Positions 17,701-25,862 of a DNA stretch of 64,000 nucleotides are shown piece after piece. Made by a program: the position numbers and the translations under genes. The first letter of the stretch is position 1; each line of letters begins with the position of its first letter. This DNA is from Pelomonas sp047654785 (lineage in GTDB: Bacteria; Pseudomonadota; Gammaproteobacteria; Burkholderiales; Burkholderiaceae_C): NCBI RefSeq assembly GCF_047654785.1, contig NZ_JASGKQ010000001.1, positions 372,001-436,000 on the forward strand. Reading direction: 5' to 3'. The notes under the pieces are model-generated. The model did not search any database and was not told the origin of the DNA. It worked only from the letters and a program-made list of their open reading frames with translations.

Positions 17701-19194
17701 TCAGCCGCCCAGGTAGCGGGCGCGCAGGTGCGCCTCGAAGTGCGCCGGGTTCAGCGCCTCGCCGCTGGCGCGCCGCACCAGCTCGGGCGTCTCGTAGCGG
17801 CTGGCCTGCCGCCACACGTGGCTGCGCAGCCAGTCGAACACGCCGCCCAGCTCGCCGCGGGCGATCTGCGCGTCCAGGCCGGGCTGCTGCGCGCGCATCG
17901 CGGCGAACCATTGCGCCGCGTACATCGCGCCCAGCGTGTAGCAGGGGAAGTAGCCGAACAGCCCGGCGGGCCAGTGCACGTCCTGCATCGGGCCGTCCTT
18001 GAAGTTGCCGCGCGTGTCCAGGCCGAGCAGCCCGGCCATCTTGTCGTCCCACAGCGCGGGGATGTCGTCCACCTCGGCCTCGCCTTCGATCAGCGCCCGC
18101 TCGATGTCGAAGCGCAGCAGGATGTGGGCGGGGTAGGTCACCTCGTCGGCGTCCACGCGGATCAGGCCCGGCTGCACGCGCGTCAGCAGCCGGTGCAGGT
18201 TGCCGGGCTCGAACGCCGGCTGGTCGCCGAAGTGCCTGGCCAGCAGCGGCGCCAGCAGCGCGGCAAAGGCCGGGTGGCTGCCCAGCTGCATCTCGAAGGA
18301 CAGGCTCTGGCTCTCGTGGATGCCCATGGAGCGCGCGCGGGCGATGGGCTGGCCCAGCAGCTCGCGCGGCAGGTTCTGCTCGTAGCGGCCGTGGCCGGTC
18401 TCGTGGATGGTGCCCATCAGGCTGGGCAGGAAGTCGTCCTCGCGGTAGCGCGTGGTCATGCGCACGTCTTCCGGTACGCCGCCGCAGAAGGGGTGGGTGC
18501 TCTCGTCCAGCCGGCCGGCGGCGAAGTCGAAGCCCATCAGCCGCATCGCGTCCAGGCCGAGCGCCTTCTGCGCGGCGGCCGGGAAGGGGCCGGCCGGGGC
18601 GATCACGGCCTCGCGCGCCTGCCTGTCCGTCACCGCGCGGATCAGCCCCGGCAGCCAGCCGCGCAGCGGCGCGAACACGCGCTCGACCTCGGCCGCGCGC
18701 ATGCCGGGTTCGTACTGGTCCAGCAGCGCGTCGTACTTCGACAGCCCGGCGCTCTGCGACAGGCACTCGGCCTCCTGGCGGGCGATCTTCAGCACCTCGC
18801 GCAGATTGGGCGCGAAGCCGGCCCAGTCGTTGGCCGGGCGCTGCGTGCGCCAGGCGTGCTCGCAGCGGTTGTTGGCCAGGCTCTTGGCCTCCACCAGCGC
18901 CTGCGGCAGCGCGTTGGCGGCGCGCCAGGCGCGGGTGATCTCGCGCAGGTTGGCGCGCTGGGTGTCGTCCAGCGGCTCGGCGGCGGCGCCGGCCAGCAGG
19001 CCCGGCAGCGCCGGGTCGGTGGCGAGCTGGTGCAGCAGGCCGTCCATCTCGGCCAGCGCCAGGCTGCGCGCCTCGTTGCCGTGGGTGGGCATGTGGGTGG
19101 CCTGGTCCCATTGCGCGATGGCCTGCAGGTGGGCCAGGCGGTGCAGGCGCTGCTGGCGGGCGGCGAGGTCTTGGTAGCAGGAGGAAGGGGTCAT
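17701..19194 (-). CDS. M32-family metallocarboxypeptidase
   Basis: This 497-residue cytoplasmic zinc enzyme removes C-terminal residues from peptides, with broad specificity in characterised M32 members. The zinc-binding HEXXH motif is HETGH (GTIHETGHGRYEQ), with the third ligand region in GIHESQSLSFEMQLG. YPAHILLRFDIERALIEGE and GYFPCYTLGAMYAAQ are also M32 signatures. The ATG at 19194 is preceded by GGAAG-like bases and lies inside the stop codon of the upstream membrane-protein gene (ATGA), so the two are translationally coupled. Confidence 0.93.
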   Translation of the reverse strand: MTPSSCYQDLAARQQRLHRLAHLQAIAQWDQATHMPTHGNEARSLALAEMDGLLHQLATDPALPGLLAGAAAEPLDDTQRANLREITRAWRAANALPQALVEAKSLANNRCEHAWRTQRPANDWAGFAPNLREVLKIARQEAECLSQSAGLSKYDALLDQYEPGMRAAEVERVFAPLRGWLPGLIRAVTDRQAREAVIAPAGPFPAAAQKALGLDAMRLMGFDFAAGRLDESTHPFCGGVPEDVRMTTRYREDDFLPSLMGTIHETGHGRYEQNLPRELLGQPIARARSMGIHESQSLSFEMQLGSHPAFAALLAPLLARHFGDQPAFEPGNLHRLLTRVQPGLIRVDADEVTYPAHILLRFDIERALIEGEAEVDDIPALWDDKMAGLLGLDTRGNFKDGPMQDVHWPAGLFGYFPCYTLGAMYAAQWFAAMRAQQPGLDAQIARGELGGVFDWLRSHVWRQASRYETPELVRRASGEALNPAHFEAHLRARYLGG

Positions 19195-19688
19195 GACAGC
19201 CAGGATTCCGGAACGAGCCACAGCAGGGCGGCGGTGTAGAAGACGAAGCGCAGGAACTTGCCGGCGGCCATCCAGCCCAGGCAGGGCCAGAACGGCAGCT
19301 TGAGCCAGCCGGCCACGGCGCACAGCGGGTCGCCGACGACGGGTAGCCAGCTCAGCACGCAGGCCTTGGGGCCGAAGCGCCGCAGCCACTGCGCCGCGCG
19401 CGAGTGCCGGGGTTCGTGGTGCCGCACGGCCTCGACGGCCTTCTCGGCGCCGTAGCCCATCCACCACGACACCGCGCCGCCCAGCGTGTTGCCCAGCGTG
19501 GCGACGGCGATGGCGGGCCAGAACATGCCGGGGTCGGCCTTGACGACGAGGAACACCGCCGGCTCCGAGCCCAGCGGCAGCAGCGTCGCGGAGACGAAGG
19601 CGACGACGAACACCGCCGCCAGCCCCACCTGGGGCAGGGCCAGCGCGGCGAGCAGCTCGTGGATGAATTGGGCCAGCCAGGCTTCCAT
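19191..19688 (-). CDS. YqaA-family (DedA/SNARE-associated-like) membrane protein
   Basis: The 165-residue integral membrane protein has the DedA-superfamily marks FVSATLLPLGSEPAVFLV and ATLGNTLGGAVSWWMGYG, followed by a helical loop and WLPVVGDPLCAVAGWLKLPF. YqaA-type proteins are small DedA relatives; DedA proteins take part in lipid-carrier recycling, but the YqaA branch is poorly characterised. The start at ATG 19688 is where homology begins. It is upstream of and coupled to the M32 peptidase gene and diverges from dusB. Confidence 0.85.
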   Translation of the reverse strand: MEAWLAQFIHELLAALALPQVGLAAVFVVAFVSATLLPLGSEPAVFLVVKADPGMFWPAIAVATLGNTLGGAVSWWMGYGAEKAVEAVRHHEPRHSRAAQWLRRFGPKACVLSWLPVVGDPLCAVAGWLKLPFWPCLGWMAAGKFLRFVFYTAALLWLVPESWLS

Positions 19689-19729
19689 GGCGGCATTGTG
19701 GGCCGGGCGGGCCGCCGGAGGCGGCTGGC

Positions 19730-19735
19730 TACAAT
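19730..19735 (+). promoter_or_regulatory. Probable -10 box of the dusB-fis operon
   Basis: TACAAT in the context GGCTACAATCCCGCC lies 26 bases before the dusB GTG. It matches the -10 pattern seen ahead of lpxC and plsC. No good -35 at the normal spacing was found, as expected if an activator or an extended element compensates. Confidence 0.4.
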
Positions 19736-19761
19736 CCCGCCTCATTTTTGAGCAGACCCAC

Positions 19762-20823
19762 GTGCAGATCGGCCCCCACCTCCTCCCCGAACATGCCGGG
19801 ACCGCGCTGTTCGTCGCGCCGATGGCCGGGGTCACGGACCGGCCCTTCCGCCAGCTCTGCCGGCGCCTGGGCGCGGGCTACGCGGTCAGCGAGATGGTCA
19901 CCTCGCGCAAGGAGCTGTGGCACAGCCTGAAGACCTCGCGCCGCGCCGACCACCGCGGCGAGCCCGGGCCGATCGCGGTGCAGATCGCCGGCACGGATGC
20001 GGCGATGCTGGCCGAGGCGGCCGTCCACAACATCGACCGCGGCGCGCAGATCATCGACATCAACATGGGCTGCCCGGCCAAGAAGGTTTGCAACAAATGG
20101 GCCGGCTCGGCGCTGATGCGCAACGAGGCGCTGGCGCTGGAGATCGTCGAGGCGGTCGTCGCCGCGTGCGCGCCGCGCGGCGTGCCCGTGACGCTGAAGA
20201 TGCGCACCGGCTGGAGCGCGGACGAGCGCAATGCGCTGCGCCTGGCCACGCGCTTCGAGGCCGCCGGCATCCAGATGCTGGCCGTCCATGGCCGCACCCG
20301 CGAACAGGGCTACAAGGGCCTGGCGGAATACGACACCATCGCCGCGGTGAAGGCCGCGCTGTCCATCCCCGTCGTCGCCAACGGCGACATCGACTCGCCC
20401 GAGAAGGCGCGCGACGTGCTGGCCCGCACGCGGGCCGACGCGCTGATGATCGGCCGCGCCGCCCAGGGCCGGCCGTGGATCTTCCGCGAGGTGGCCCACT
20501 TCCTGGCGACCGGCGAGCACCTGCCCGCGCCCACCGTGGCCGAGGCGCGCGACTGGCTCACCGAGCACCTGCACGACCACTACGGCCTGTACGGCGAAGC
20601 CAGCGGCGTGCGCAGCGCGCGCAAGCACATCGGCTGGGCCGTGCGCGGCCTGCCGGGCGGCGAGGCCTTCCGCCAGCGCATGAACACGCTGGAGCGCTGC
20701 GACGCGCAGCTGCGGGCGCTGCGCGACTGGTTCGACGACCTCGGCCAGACCTTTGAGAGGCTGCCTGCCGCCGTGGCCGCCAACGACGACCAAGCCCGGG
20801 CCGACCCCGCCTGCGCCGCCTGA
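19762..20823 (+). CDS. dusB: tRNA-dihydrouridine synthase DusB
   Basis: DusB is the FMN-dependent enzyme that reduces uridine to dihydrouridine in tRNA. The 353-residue protein has the flavin-site start LFVAPMAGVTDRPFR, the catalytic-cysteine motif NMGCPAKKVCNKWAGSALM, TLKMRTGW, VHGRTREQGYKG and PVVANGDI. I take the GTG at 19762 because family homology begins at IGPHLLPEHAGTALF and no closer ATG exists. fis follows after two bases; the dusB-fis pair is a classical proteobacterial operon. Confidence 0.95.
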   Translation: MQIGPHLLPEHAGTALFVAPMAGVTDRPFRQLCRRLGAGYAVSEMVTSRKELWHSLKTSRRADHRGEPGPIAVQIAGTDAAMLAEAAVHNIDRGAQIIDINMGCPAKKVCNKWAGSALMRNEALALEIVEAVVAACAPRGVPVTLKMRTGWSADERNALRLATRFEAAGIQMLAVHGRTREQGYKGLAEYDTIAAVKAALSIPVVANGDIDSPEKARDVLARTRADALMIGRAAQGRPWIFREVAHFLATGEHLPAPTVAEARDWLTEHLHDHYGLYGEASGVRSARKHIGWAVRGLPGGEAFRQRMNTLERCDAQLRALRDWFDDLGQTFERLPAAVAANDDQARADPACAA

Positions 20824-20825
20824 CC

Positions 20826-21080
20826 ATGAGCGCCCAGAAGAACACCCCCCCGCCCAATCCCATCGACGCCTGCGTGCGCGAGAACCTCGAAGCCTTTTTC
20901 AGCGACCTCGACGGCCAGGAGCCGCACTCGATGCACGAGATGCTGATCAAGCTGGTGGAGAAGCCGCTGTTCGAGATCGTCATGCGCGAGGCCGGCGGCA
21001 ACCAGAGCAAGGCCGCGCAATGGCTGGGCATCAACCGCAACACGCTGCGCCGCAAACTCACTGATCACAACATTGGCTGA
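20826..21080 (+). CDS. fis: DNA-binding protein Fis
   Basis: The 84-residue protein is a Fis-family nucleoid protein. The C-terminal helix-turn-helix is GGNQSKAAQWLGINRNTLRRKL and the N-terminal part supplies the dimer helices (KLVEKPLFEIVMREA). Fis bends DNA and modulates growth-phase transcription, recombination and topology. It is co-transcribed with dusB and ends 7 bases before purH, so purH may share the transcript. Confidence 0.95.
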   Translation: MSAQKNTPPPNPIDACVRENLEAFFSDLDGQEPHSMHEMLIKLVEKPLFEIVMREAGGNQSKAAQWLGINRNTLRRKLTDHNIG

Positions 21081-21087
21081 CCCGACC

Positions 21088-22665
21088 ATGGCACTCACCG
21101 CACTCCTTTCCGTGTCCGACAAGACCGGCATCCTCGAATTCGCGCAAGGGCTGCACGCGCTCGGCGCCCGGCTGCTGTCCACCGGCGGCACCGCCAAGCT
21201 GTTGGCCGACAACGGCCTGCCGGTGACGGAGGTGGCCGAGCACACCGGCTTCCCCGAGATGATGGACGGCCGCGTGAAGACGCTGCACCCCAAGATCCAC
21301 GGTGGCCTGCTGGCGCGCTCCGACCTGCCCGAGCACGTGGCGGCGATGGCGCAGCACGGCATCGCGCGCATCGACATCCTCGCCGTCAACCTCTACCCCT
21401 TCGAGGCGACCGTCGCCAAGCCCGGCTGCACGCTGGAGGACGCCATCGAGAACATCGACATCGGCGGCCCGGCCATGGTGCGCAGCGCGGCGAAGAACTG
21501 GAAGGACGTGACGGTGCTGACCGACGCGGCCCAGTACGCCGCCGTGCTCGACGAACTGAAGGCGCACGGCAAGACCAGCGACAAGACCCGCTTCGCGGCC
21601 AGCGTCGCCGCCTTCAACCGCATCGCGCAGTACGACGCGGCGATCAGCAACTACCTGTCGGCGCTGCAGGAAGACGGCTCCAAGGCCGAGTACCCGGCGC
21701 AGATGAACGCGAGCTTCGTCAAGGTGCAGGACCTGCGCTACGGCGAGAACTCGCACCAGAGCGCCGCGCTGTACCGCGACCTGTTCCCCGCGCCCGGCTC
21801 GCTGGTGACGGGCCGGCAGTTGCAGGGCAAGGAGCTCTCGTACAACAACATCGCCGACGCCGATGCGGCGTGGGAATGCGTGAAGAGCTTAGCCACGCCG
21901 GCCTGTGTCATCGTCAAGCACGCCAACCCCTGCGGGGTGGCCGTCGGCGCCGATCCGGCCGAGGCCTACGCCAAGGCGTTCAAGACCGACCCCACCAGCG
22001 CCTTCGGCGGCATCATCGCCTTCAACCGCGAACTGGACGGTGCGGCGGCGCAGCTCGTCGCCAAGCAGTTCGTCGAGGTGCTGATGGCGCCGTCGTTCAG
22101 CGCCGAGGCGCTGGCGGTGTTCAAGGGCAAGGCGAACGTGCGGCTGCTGCAGATCGCGCTGCCGCCGGGCGGCGCGACGCCCTGGCTGCAGGGCCGCAAT
22201 GCCGGCGACAGCAAGCGCGTCGGCTCCGGCCTGCTGCTGCAGACGGCGGACAACCACTTCCTGAAGCGCGAGGACCTGAAGCTCGTCACGACGCTGCAGC
22301 CCACGGCCCAGCAACTCGACGACCTGATGTTCGCCTGGACCGTCGCGCAATACGTGAAGAGCAACGCCATCGTCTTCTGCGGCGGCGGCATGACGCTGGG
22401 CGTCGGCGCCGGGCAGATGAGCCGGCTGGACTCGGCCCGCATCGCCTCCATCAAGGCCCAGCACGCGGGCCTGAGCCTGAAGGGCTCGGCCGTCGCCAGC
22501 GACGCCTTCTTCCCGTTCCGCGACGGGCTGGACGTGCTGGCCGACGCCGGCGCAACCTGCGTCATCCAGCCGGGCGGCTCCATGCGCGACGACGAAGTGA
22601 TTGCAGCGGCGAACGAGCGCGGCATCGCCATGGTCCTCACCGGCGTCCGCCACTTCCGGCACTGA
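21088..22665 (+). CDS. purH: Bifunctional AICAR transformylase/IMP cyclohydrolase PurH
   Basis: PurH performs the last two steps of IMP synthesis: formyl transfer to AICAR and ring closure. The 525-residue protein has an N-terminal MGS-like cyclohydrolase domain (LLSVSDKTGILEFA, STGGTAKLL, GRVKTLHPKIHGGLL). The C-terminal transformylase domain shows LRYGENSHQSAALY and VKHANPCGVA and ends DEVIAAANERGIAMVLTGVR. The ATG at 21088 is preferred to an in-frame TTG at 21073. Confidence 0.96.
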   Translation: MALTALLSVSDKTGILEFAQGLHALGARLLSTGGTAKLLADNGLPVTEVAEHTGFPEMMDGRVKTLHPKIHGGLLARSDLPEHVAAMAQHGIARIDILAVNLYPFEATVAKPGCTLEDAIENIDIGGPAMVRSAAKNWKDVTVLTDAAQYAAVLDELKAHGKTSDKTRFAASVAAFNRIAQYDAAISNYLSALQEDGSKAEYPAQMNASFVKVQDLRYGENSHQSAALYRDLFPAPGSLVTGRQLQGKELSYNNIADADAAWECVKSLATPACVIVKHANPCGVAVGADPAEAYAKAFKTDPTSAFGGIIAFNRELDGAAAQLVAKQFVEVLMAPSFSAEALAVFKGKANVRLLQIALPPGGATPWLQGRNAGDSKRVGSGLLLQTADNHFLKREDLKLVTTLQPTAQQLDDLMFAWTVAQYVKSNAIVFCGGGMTLGVGAGQMSRLDSARIASIKAQHAGLSLKGSAVASDAFFPFRDGLDVLADAGATCVIQPGGSMRDDEVIAAANERGIAMVLTGVRHFRH

Positions 22666-22676
22666 TATCGCCTGAC

Positions 22677-22712
22677 GCGGGCCGGCTCAGGCGCGCCCGG
22701 CGCTCGGCCCGC
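22677..22712. repeat. Dispersed palindromic repeat, diverged copy 3
   Basis: These 36 bases after purH share the end GCCCGGCGCTCGGCCCG and the start GGGCCGGCT with the exact copies at 7618-7651 (inverted) and 56080-56113. The ends GCGGGCC and GGCCCGC pair, so the hairpin-forming character is kept despite changes in the middle. Confidence 0.65.
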
Positions 22713-22740
22713 AATATTCAAATTCCCCTGTCGTCCGCGC

Positions 22741-22762
22741 GACTAGATGCGTTCCTCTAGTC
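22741..22762. promoter_or_regulatory. 7-bp inverted repeat, possible operator of the aldehyde dehydrogenase operon
   Basis: GACTAGA at 22741-22747 and TCTAGTC at 22756-22762 form a perfect 7-bp inverted repeat with an 8-base spacer, centred about 85 bases before the dehydrogenase ATG. The size suits a dimeric regulator, but no adjacent regulator gene supports this. Confidence 0.35.
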
Positions 22763-22836
22763 CAGGGCCTCCCCCGATGGTGGGGCCCCCGCTTGCGGTT
22801 AGCCTCGACCGGTCGACAAGAACCGGAGACGAAGCC

Positions 22837-24246
22837 ATGGACACCGCGCTGCAGGAACGCCTGCATCTGGCGCTGACGGCGCAGCGCCGCGCCTTCGAGG
22901 CGGAGCGCATGCCCGCCTACGAGGTGCGCCGCGACCGCCTGCAGCGCCTGCTGGCGATGACGCGCCAGCACGCCGAGGCGCTCGCCGCCGCGATGGCGCG
23001 GGACTTCGGCCATCGCGCGCGCCAGGAGTCGCTGCTGGCCGACCTCTTCACCGTCGAGGCCGGCGCCCGCCATGCGCTGAAGCATCTGCGCCGCTGGATG
23101 AAGCCCAGGCGCGTCGCCACGCCGCTGCACTTCCTGCCCGGCCGCAATGTGCTGATGCGCCAGCCGCTGGGCGTCGTCGGCATCGTCTCGCCCTGGAACT
23201 ACCCCTACTACCTGGCGATGGAGCCCGCCATCGCCGCGCTGGCGGCCGGCAACCGCGTGCTCATCAAGCCCTCCGAACTGACGCCGGCCACCAGCGAACT
23301 GATGGCGCGCATGGTCGCCGAGCACTTCGCGCCCGAGGAGATGCAGGTCATCACCGGCGATGCCGAGGTCGGCCGGGCCTTCACCGAACTGCCGCTGGAC
23401 CATCTGTTCTTCACCGGCTCCACCGCCGTCGGCCGCCACGTCGCGCAGGCGGCGGCGAAGCACCTGGTGCCGGTCACGCTGGAGCTGGGCGGCAAGTCGC
23501 CGGCCCTCGTGGACCGCAGCTGCGACCTGGCGCTGACCGCCTCGCGCCTGGCCTTCGGCAAGCTCTTCAACGCGGGCCAGACCTGCGTCGCGCCCGACTA
23601 CCTGCTCGTGCCGCACGAGCTGGTCGAGCCCCTGAGCCAGCGCCTGCTGGCCGAGATGCGCCGCATGTACCCGCGCATCGCCGGCAATGCCGACTACACC
23701 AGCATCGCCACGCCGCGCCACCACGCGCGCCTGCAGGGCCTGCTCGACGACGCCGCCGCGCGCGGCGCGCGCGTGCTGCGCACGCACGACGAGCAGCCCG
23801 GCGACCGCCGCCTCGTCCCGGCGCTGCTGCTCGACGTGCCGCCCGACGCCACCGTCATGCGGGAGGAAATCTTCGGCCCGCTGCTGCCCATCGTCGGCTA
23901 CGGCCGGGTCGAGGAGGCGCTCGCCCACGTCAACGCGGGTGATCGCCCGCTGGCGCTGTACTGGTTCGGCAGCGACGCCGCCGTGCGCGACCGCGTGATG
24001 CGCGAGACGCACGCGGGCGGTGTGACCATCAACGACTGCCTGTGGCATCTCGGCCAGGAGGAGCAGCCCTTCGGCGGCGTCGGCGCCAGCGGCATGGGCG
24101 CCTACCACGGCGAATGGGGCTTCCGCACCTTCAGCAAGGAGAAGCCGCTGTTCATCCAGTCGCGCTTCGCCGGCACGCGGCTGTTCCAGCCGCCCTATGG
24201 CGCGACCTTCGAGCGCCTGCTCGGCTTGTTGAAGAAACTCCCATGA
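22837..24246 (+). CDS. Coniferyl-aldehyde-dehydrogenase-type aldehyde dehydrogenase
   Basis: This 469-residue NAD(P)-dependent aldehyde dehydrogenase oxidises aldehydes to acids. Catalytic Cys250 lies in NAGQTCVAPDYLLVPH and the general-base glutamate in LELGGKSPALVD. VSPWNYPYYLAMEPAIAAL and GGVTINDCLWHLGQEEQPFG are typical of the coniferyl aldehyde dehydrogenase (CalB) branch, which also includes long-chain fatty aldehyde enzymes. The ATG at 22837 follows ACCGGAGAC. Its stop overlaps the GMC oxidoreductase start, so alcohol to aldehyde to acid oxidation by the pair is likely. Confidence 0.9.
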   Translation: MDTALQERLHLALTAQRRAFEAERMPAYEVRRDRLQRLLAMTRQHAEALAAAMARDFGHRARQESLLADLFTVEAGARHALKHLRRWMKPRRVATPLHFLPGRNVLMRQPLGVVGIVSPWNYPYYLAMEPAIAALAAGNRVLIKPSELTPATSELMARMVAEHFAPEEMQVITGDAEVGRAFTELPLDHLFFTGSTAVGRHVAQAAAKHLVPVTLELGGKSPALVDRSCDLALTASRLAFGKLFNAGQTCVAPDYLLVPHELVEPLSQRLLAEMRRMYPRIAGNADYTSIATPRHHARLQGLLDDAAARGARVLRTHDEQPGDRRLVPALLLDVPPDATVMREEIFGPLLPIVGYGRVEEALAHVNAGDRPLALYWFGSDAAVRDRVMRETHAGGVTINDCLWHLGQEEQPFGGVGASGMGAYHGEWGFRTFSKEKPLFIQSRFAGTRLFQPPYGATFERLLGLLKKLP

Positions 24247-25853
24247 CCGACCCCCAGCGTTTCGACGAAACCCACGACGTCATCGTCATCGGCGGCGGCT
24301 CGTCCGGCTCGGCGCTGGCCGGGCGCCTGAGCGAAGACCCGGGCACCAGCGTGCTGGTGCTGGAGGCCGGCGCCGACGTGAACAACTGGCTCGGCACCGT
24401 GCCCACCGGCGCCGTGCTGATGGTGCCCAGCAAGCTGCACAACTACGCCTTCCAGACCGTGCCGCAGCCCGGCCTCGGCGGCCGCCGCGGCTATGTGCCG
24501 CGCGGCAGGATGCTGGGCGGCTCGTCGGGCATCAACGCGATGGTCTACATCCGCGGCCAGCGCGAGGACTACGACCACTGGGCCGCCTTGGGCAACCCCG
24601 GCTGGGGCTGGGACGACGTGCTGCCCGACTTCGTCAGGAGCGAGTGCAACGACAGCTTCGGCGCGCCGCTGCACGGCCAGGCCGGGCCGCTGAAGGTCAG
24701 CCAGTTGCGCACCGACAACCCGCTGCACGCCGCCTGGCTCGCGGCCGGCCGCGAGGCGGGGCACGCGGTCAACGCCGACTTCAACGGCGAGACGCAGGAA
24801 GGCATCGGCATCTACCAGGTCACGCAGGACCGCGGCGAGCGCTGCAGCGCGGCCCGCGCCTACCTGCGCCCGCACCTGGGCCGGCCCAACCTGCGCGTGA
24901 CGGTGCAGGCGCAGGTGCAGCGCGTCCTCTTCGACGGCCGTCGCGCGGTGGGCGTGGAGGCGCGCGTCGGCGGCGTGCTGCGGCGCCTCGGCGCGCGCCG
25001 CGAGGTCGTGCTGGCGGCCGGCGCCATCCAGTCGCCGCAGCTGCTGATGCTGTCCGGCGTCGGCGACGCGGCGCAGTTGCAGGCGCAGGGCATCGCCGTG
25101 CTGCACCACCTGCCCGGCGTCGGCGCCAACCTGCAGGATCACCCGGACTTCGTGTTCGGCCTGCGCAGCCGCAGCCTCGACAGCTTCGGCCTGTCGCTGC
25201 GCGGCGGGCTGGCGTTCTGGCGCGCCATCCGCCGCTACCGCGCCGAGCGGCGCGGCATGCTGACCAGCAACTTCGCCGAGGGCGGCGGCTTCTTGCGCAC
25301 GCGGGCCGACGAGCCGCGGCCCGACATCCAGCTGCATTTCGTCGTCGCCGCCGTGGAAGACCACGCCCGCAAGCTGCGCTGGGGCCACGGCATGTCCTGC
25401 CACGTCTGCCTGCTGCGGCCGCGCAGCCGCGGCAGCGTGCGGCTCGCCGGCCGCGACGCGGCCACCGCGCCGCTGATCGACCCGGCGTTCTTCCAGCACC
25501 CCGACGACCTGCCGCAGATGGTGGCCGGCTTCAAGCTCACCCGCGCGCTGCTGAACCAGCCGGCGCTGCGCGCGCACTGGCAGGCCGAGATGTGGGACAC
25601 CGAGACGCGCAGCGACGCCGACATCGAGGCCCTGCTGCGCCAGCGCGTGGACACCATCTACCACCCGGTCGGCACCTGCCGCATGGGCAGCGACGCGCTG
25701 GCCGTCGTGGACGCCGAGCTGCGCGTGCACGGCCTGCAGGGCCTGCGCGTCGTGGACGCGTCCATCATGCCGACGCTGGTCAGCGGCAACACCAACGCGC
25801 CGGCGATGATGATCGGCGAGAAGGCGGCGCGGATGATGCGGGCGGCGGCCTGA
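24243..25853 (+). CDS. GMC-family FAD-dependent alcohol dehydrogenase
   Basis: The 536-residue flavoprotein belongs to the glucose-methanol-choline oxidoreductases. It has the FAD-binding GGGSSGSALAGRLSEDPG, the GMC signature GRMLGGSSGINAMVYIRGQR, the second signature GAIQSPQLLMLSGVG and the catalytic histidine region TIYHPVGTCRMGS. It ends VSGNTNAPAMMIGEKAA. Such enzymes oxidise primary alcohols to aldehydes (choline dehydrogenase and AlkJ are relatives); the substrate cannot be read from sequence. It is coupled to the preceding aldehyde dehydrogenase by an ATGA overlap. Confidence 0.9.
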   Translation: MTDPQRFDETHDVIVIGGGSSGSALAGRLSEDPGTSVLVLEAGADVNNWLGTVPTGAVLMVPSKLHNYAFQTVPQPGLGGRRGYVPRGRMLGGSSGINAMVYIRGQREDYDHWAALGNPGWGWDDVLPDFVRSECNDSFGAPLHGQAGPLKVSQLRTDNPLHAAWLAAGREAGHAVNADFNGETQEGIGIYQVTQDRGERCSAARAYLRPHLGRPNLRVTVQAQVQRVLFDGRRAVGVEARVGGVLRRLGARREVVLAAGAIQSPQLLMLSGVGDAAQLQAQGIAVLHHLPGVGANLQDHPDFVFGLRSRSLDSFGLSLRGGLAFWRAIRRYRAERRGMLTSNFAEGGGFLRTRADEPRPDIQLHFVVAAVEDHARKLRWGHGMSCHVCLLRPRSRGSVRLAGRDAATAPLIDPAFFQHPDDLPQMVAGFKLTRALLNQPALRAHWQAEMWDTETRSDADIEALLRQRVDTIYHPVGTCRMGSDALAVVDAELRVHGLQGLRVVDASIMPTLVSGNTNAPAMMIGEKAARMMRAAA

Positions 25854-25862
25854 CGGCGCCGT

